A stretch of DNA of 64,000 nt, from assembly GCF_026342355.1 (NCBI RefSeq), contig NZ_JAPEMV010000010.1, positions 62,001-126,000 of the forward strand, given 5' to 3'. The stretch is from Streptomyces sp. NBC_00249 (GTDB lineage Bacteria > Actinomycetota > Actinomycetes > Streptomycetales > Streptomycetaceae). Under the pieces are notes generated by a model. The model saw nothing but the letters and a program-made list of their open reading frames with translations. It searched no databases and was not told the DNA's origin. This document shows, one piece after another, positions 62,733 to 64,000 of the stretch; position 1 is the first letter of the stretch; each line of letters starts with the position of its first letter. The translations under genes and the position numbers were made by a program.

Positions 62733-62894
62733 GCGCGGCTCAAAACCCCTGGGGCTCCGCCCCGGGCCCCCACGCCTCAAACGCCGGCGAGGCTGGATGT
62801 GCCGGCGGGGCTGGATTGGGCGTAGCCGTTCGCGTGCGGGTCCGCTCCCGGGGGCCAGCCCCCGGACCCCCGCTCCTCAAACGCCGGAGGGGCT
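62733..62894. repeat. Dispersed Streptomyces-type repeats, copies 2 and 3
   Basis: 62733-62795 is the inverted relative of the repeats at 7121-7172 and 9893-9937 (CCTCAAACGCCGGCGAGGCTGGAT end). 62825-62894 matches 14581-14650 at 66 of 70 positions. They sit 30 bases apart in the same orientation. Confidence 0.75.
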
Positions 62895-62976
62895 GGATCG
62901 GGGCCGGCGTAGCTGGGAATGGGGGCTGGGCGGGATCAGGGATCTGGCTTGGGGCTGGACCGGATCGGAGACGTGA

Positions 62977-63119
62977 GGGGTCGGGGACGGGGTGGGGTGC
63001 CGTCCGGGATGTAAAACGTGATTTGTTGGCGCGCGGTACCCCGTCACTGGACGAAGCTGCGGAGGGGGCGCCATAAATCATGCCTATCCCGGACGGCACC
63101 CCACCCCGTCCCCGACCCC
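62977..63119. repeat. Perfect 34-bp inverted repeat with G-quadruplex arms
   Basis: Arms at 62977-63010 and 63086-63119 are exact reverse complements; the loop of 75 nt is AT-richer. The left arm contains four G4 runs (62977-62980, 62983-62986, 62989-62992 and 62994-62997) on the plus strand; the right arm gives the same on the minus strand. No ORF of credible length is inside. Confidence 0.9.
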
Positions 63120-63136
63120 GCCCGCCCCCGCCCGGG

Positions 63137-63326
63137 CAACGGCCACCCCTCCCGGCCCTGCCCGGCCCGGTAACGGCACCCCGACCCGGCTGGCGCAACG
63201 GCTACTTTGGCCCCTGCCCGGACAGGGCAACGGCCACCCCCGGCACCGCCCGGCCCGGGCAACGGTTACCCCCGGCACCGCCCGGCCAGGGCAACGGCTA
63301 CCCCCACCCCCGCCCGGCCAGGGCAG
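63137..63326. repeat. Imperfect 32-bp tandem repeats
   Basis: Five or six degenerate copies of a GGGCAACGG-YYACCCC-CGCCCGGCC unit fill the space up to the stop of the coiled-coil gene. Low complexity, GC-rich, non-coding in appearance. Confidence 0.7.
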
Positions 63327-63330
63327 AGGT

Positions 63331-64000
63331 TCAGCCCTCCGCCGGAGCCCGGCCCGTCAGGGCTGCCAGGCTGGAGCGGACGTGGTTCATGTGGGCCCGC
63401 ATCTCCTCCTGGGACTCCGCGTGCTCCCGCAGGATCCGGTCCGTCTCCCGCCCGACCCGCTCCTCCCGCACCCGCGCCTGCGCCAGCACCTCCGCCGCCC
63501 GCGCCTCCGCGTCCTCCTGCCCGTGCCGCGCCGACTCCTCCGCCTCCGCGAACCCCCGCCGCGCCTCCGCCAGCCGCGCGTCCGCGTACCGCTCCAGCTC
63601 CGCGTTCCGCGCCTCCAGCTCGGCCTCCCGCGCCGCCAGCTCCCGCTCGGCCGCGTCCCGCCGCTCCCCCTGCTCCTGCTCCCGCTCCGCGAGCAACGCC
63701 TCCGACCGGCGCCGCGTCTCCACGAGCCCCGCCTGCGCCTCCGCCCGCCACCCCGCGGCGTCGTCCCGCGCCTCCGCCCGCTCCGCGTCCGCCTCCCGCT
63801 GCGCCCTCAGCAGCCCCTGCCGCGCCCGCACTTCAGTCTGCTCGCGCACCGCCTCCGCGTCGTGCCGCGCCAGTTCCGCCACCCGCTCCGCGTGCGCCTC
63901 CGCCGCGCCCCGCGCCTCGGCGGCGTCGGCCCGCGCGTCGCTCCGCAGGACCTCCGCCTCCTCCTGCGCGAGCAGCAGGATCCGCCGGGCGCGCTCGCTC
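63331..64000 (-). CDS. Coiled-coil protein of the DivIVA / 'cellulose-binding' type, N-terminus outside window
   Basis: Frame is open from the window's right edge to the stop at 63331, so at least 223 codons belong to a longer gene. The visible part is one long helix rich in Ala, Glu, Arg (heptads such as AEAVREQTEVRARQGLL and AERELAAREAELEARNAELERYADARL), ending NHVRSSLAALTG. The closing segment is like that of Streptomyces proteins annotated as cellulose-binding or DivIVA-like, which build polar or cytoskeletal coiled coils. The DivIVA domain would lie in the missing part. Confidence 0.8.
   Translation of the reverse strand, partial: SERARRILLLAQEEAEVLRSDARADAAEARGAAEAHAERVAELARHDAEAVREQTEVRARQGLLRAQREADAERAEARDDAAGWRAEAQAGLVETRRRSEALLAEREQEQGERRDAAERELAAREAELEARNAELERYADARLAEARRGFAEAEESARHGQEDAEARAAEVLAQARVREERVGRETDRILREHAESQEEMRAHMNHVRSSLAALTGRAPAEG

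Noticed and set aside
62647..63262. Small ORFs in the repeat-rich region (for example 62647-62976 and 62740-63198)
   Set aside because: They read through dispersed repeats and tandem repeats on both strands, lack ribosome sites, and have Arg/Pro/Gly-rich shadow composition.

Overview
The window is very GC-rich, with third codon positions almost all G or C, many GTG/TTG starts, strong purine-rich ribosome sites, and a tRNA-Leu(UAA) of the bldA type. Together these point to a Streptomyces chromosome. Most genes are core housekeeping genes, and the order hut genes / cbs / bldA / ndh / eno / rpf / mfd resembles, from memory, the conserved central arm of Streptomyces chromosomes. No genome was compared here.

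Layout. 1-5.6 kb: the 3' end of a POT peptide transporter, converging on a four-gene minus-strand operon of cell-surface proteins (two with LPxTG-like anchors, one DUF916-like, one neocarzinostatin-fold-like). 5.8-14 kb: histidine utilisation operon hutU - M20 amidohydrolase - hutF - hutI (minus strand), with a divergent PLP decarboxylase and an RpiR-type regulator. Three of the four hut genes carry unusual in-frame insertions, and one insertion holds a type I-E CRISPR-repeat-like 28-mer beside a 32-nt stretch re-encoding the HutF active-site peptide. 14-20 kb: small membrane protein, cystathionine beta-synthase, SGNH hydrolase, thiolase. 20.4-21.8 kb: a solitary TnpB element. 22-30 kb: Bax-inhibitor-like protein, bldA, a MacB-type ABC exporter, a cyclopropane fatty acid synthase and type II NADH dehydrogenase with Rex-like operators. 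30.8-37 kb: ppx, DUF501, ftsB/divIC-like, enolase, and two resuscitation-promoting-factor-like proteins, one behind a c-di-AMP (ydaO) riboswitch. 37-46 kb: P450, flavohemoprotein, mazG, SurA-like lipoprotein, YfhO protein, Ser/Thr kinase with a membrane partner. 46-55 kb: a single-chain N6-adenine methylase, a lipoprotein, an MT0933-type small protein, mfd and a DUF2079 protein. 55-62.6 kb: a second MacB-type ABC exporter, an EmrB-type MFS pump, a membrane protein with the only in-frame TTA codon found, and a divergent CGNR regulator / alpha-beta hydrolase pair. 62.6-64 kb: repeat-rich intergenic DNA with a perfect 34-bp inverted repeat whose arms are G-quadruplex motifs, then a partial coiled-coil protein.

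How parts work together. The hut genes take histidine-derived urocanate to glutamate. The M20 enzyme may supply the deformylase step, because no hutG is present between them. bldA in the same window would be needed to translate the TTA-containing gene at 60.25 kb. Rex sites and the ydaO riboswitch tie ndh and the Rpf-like protein to redox state and c-di-AMP. Coordinates of starts were chosen from ribosome sites, overlaps and family length. Statements about families come from memory; no database search was run.
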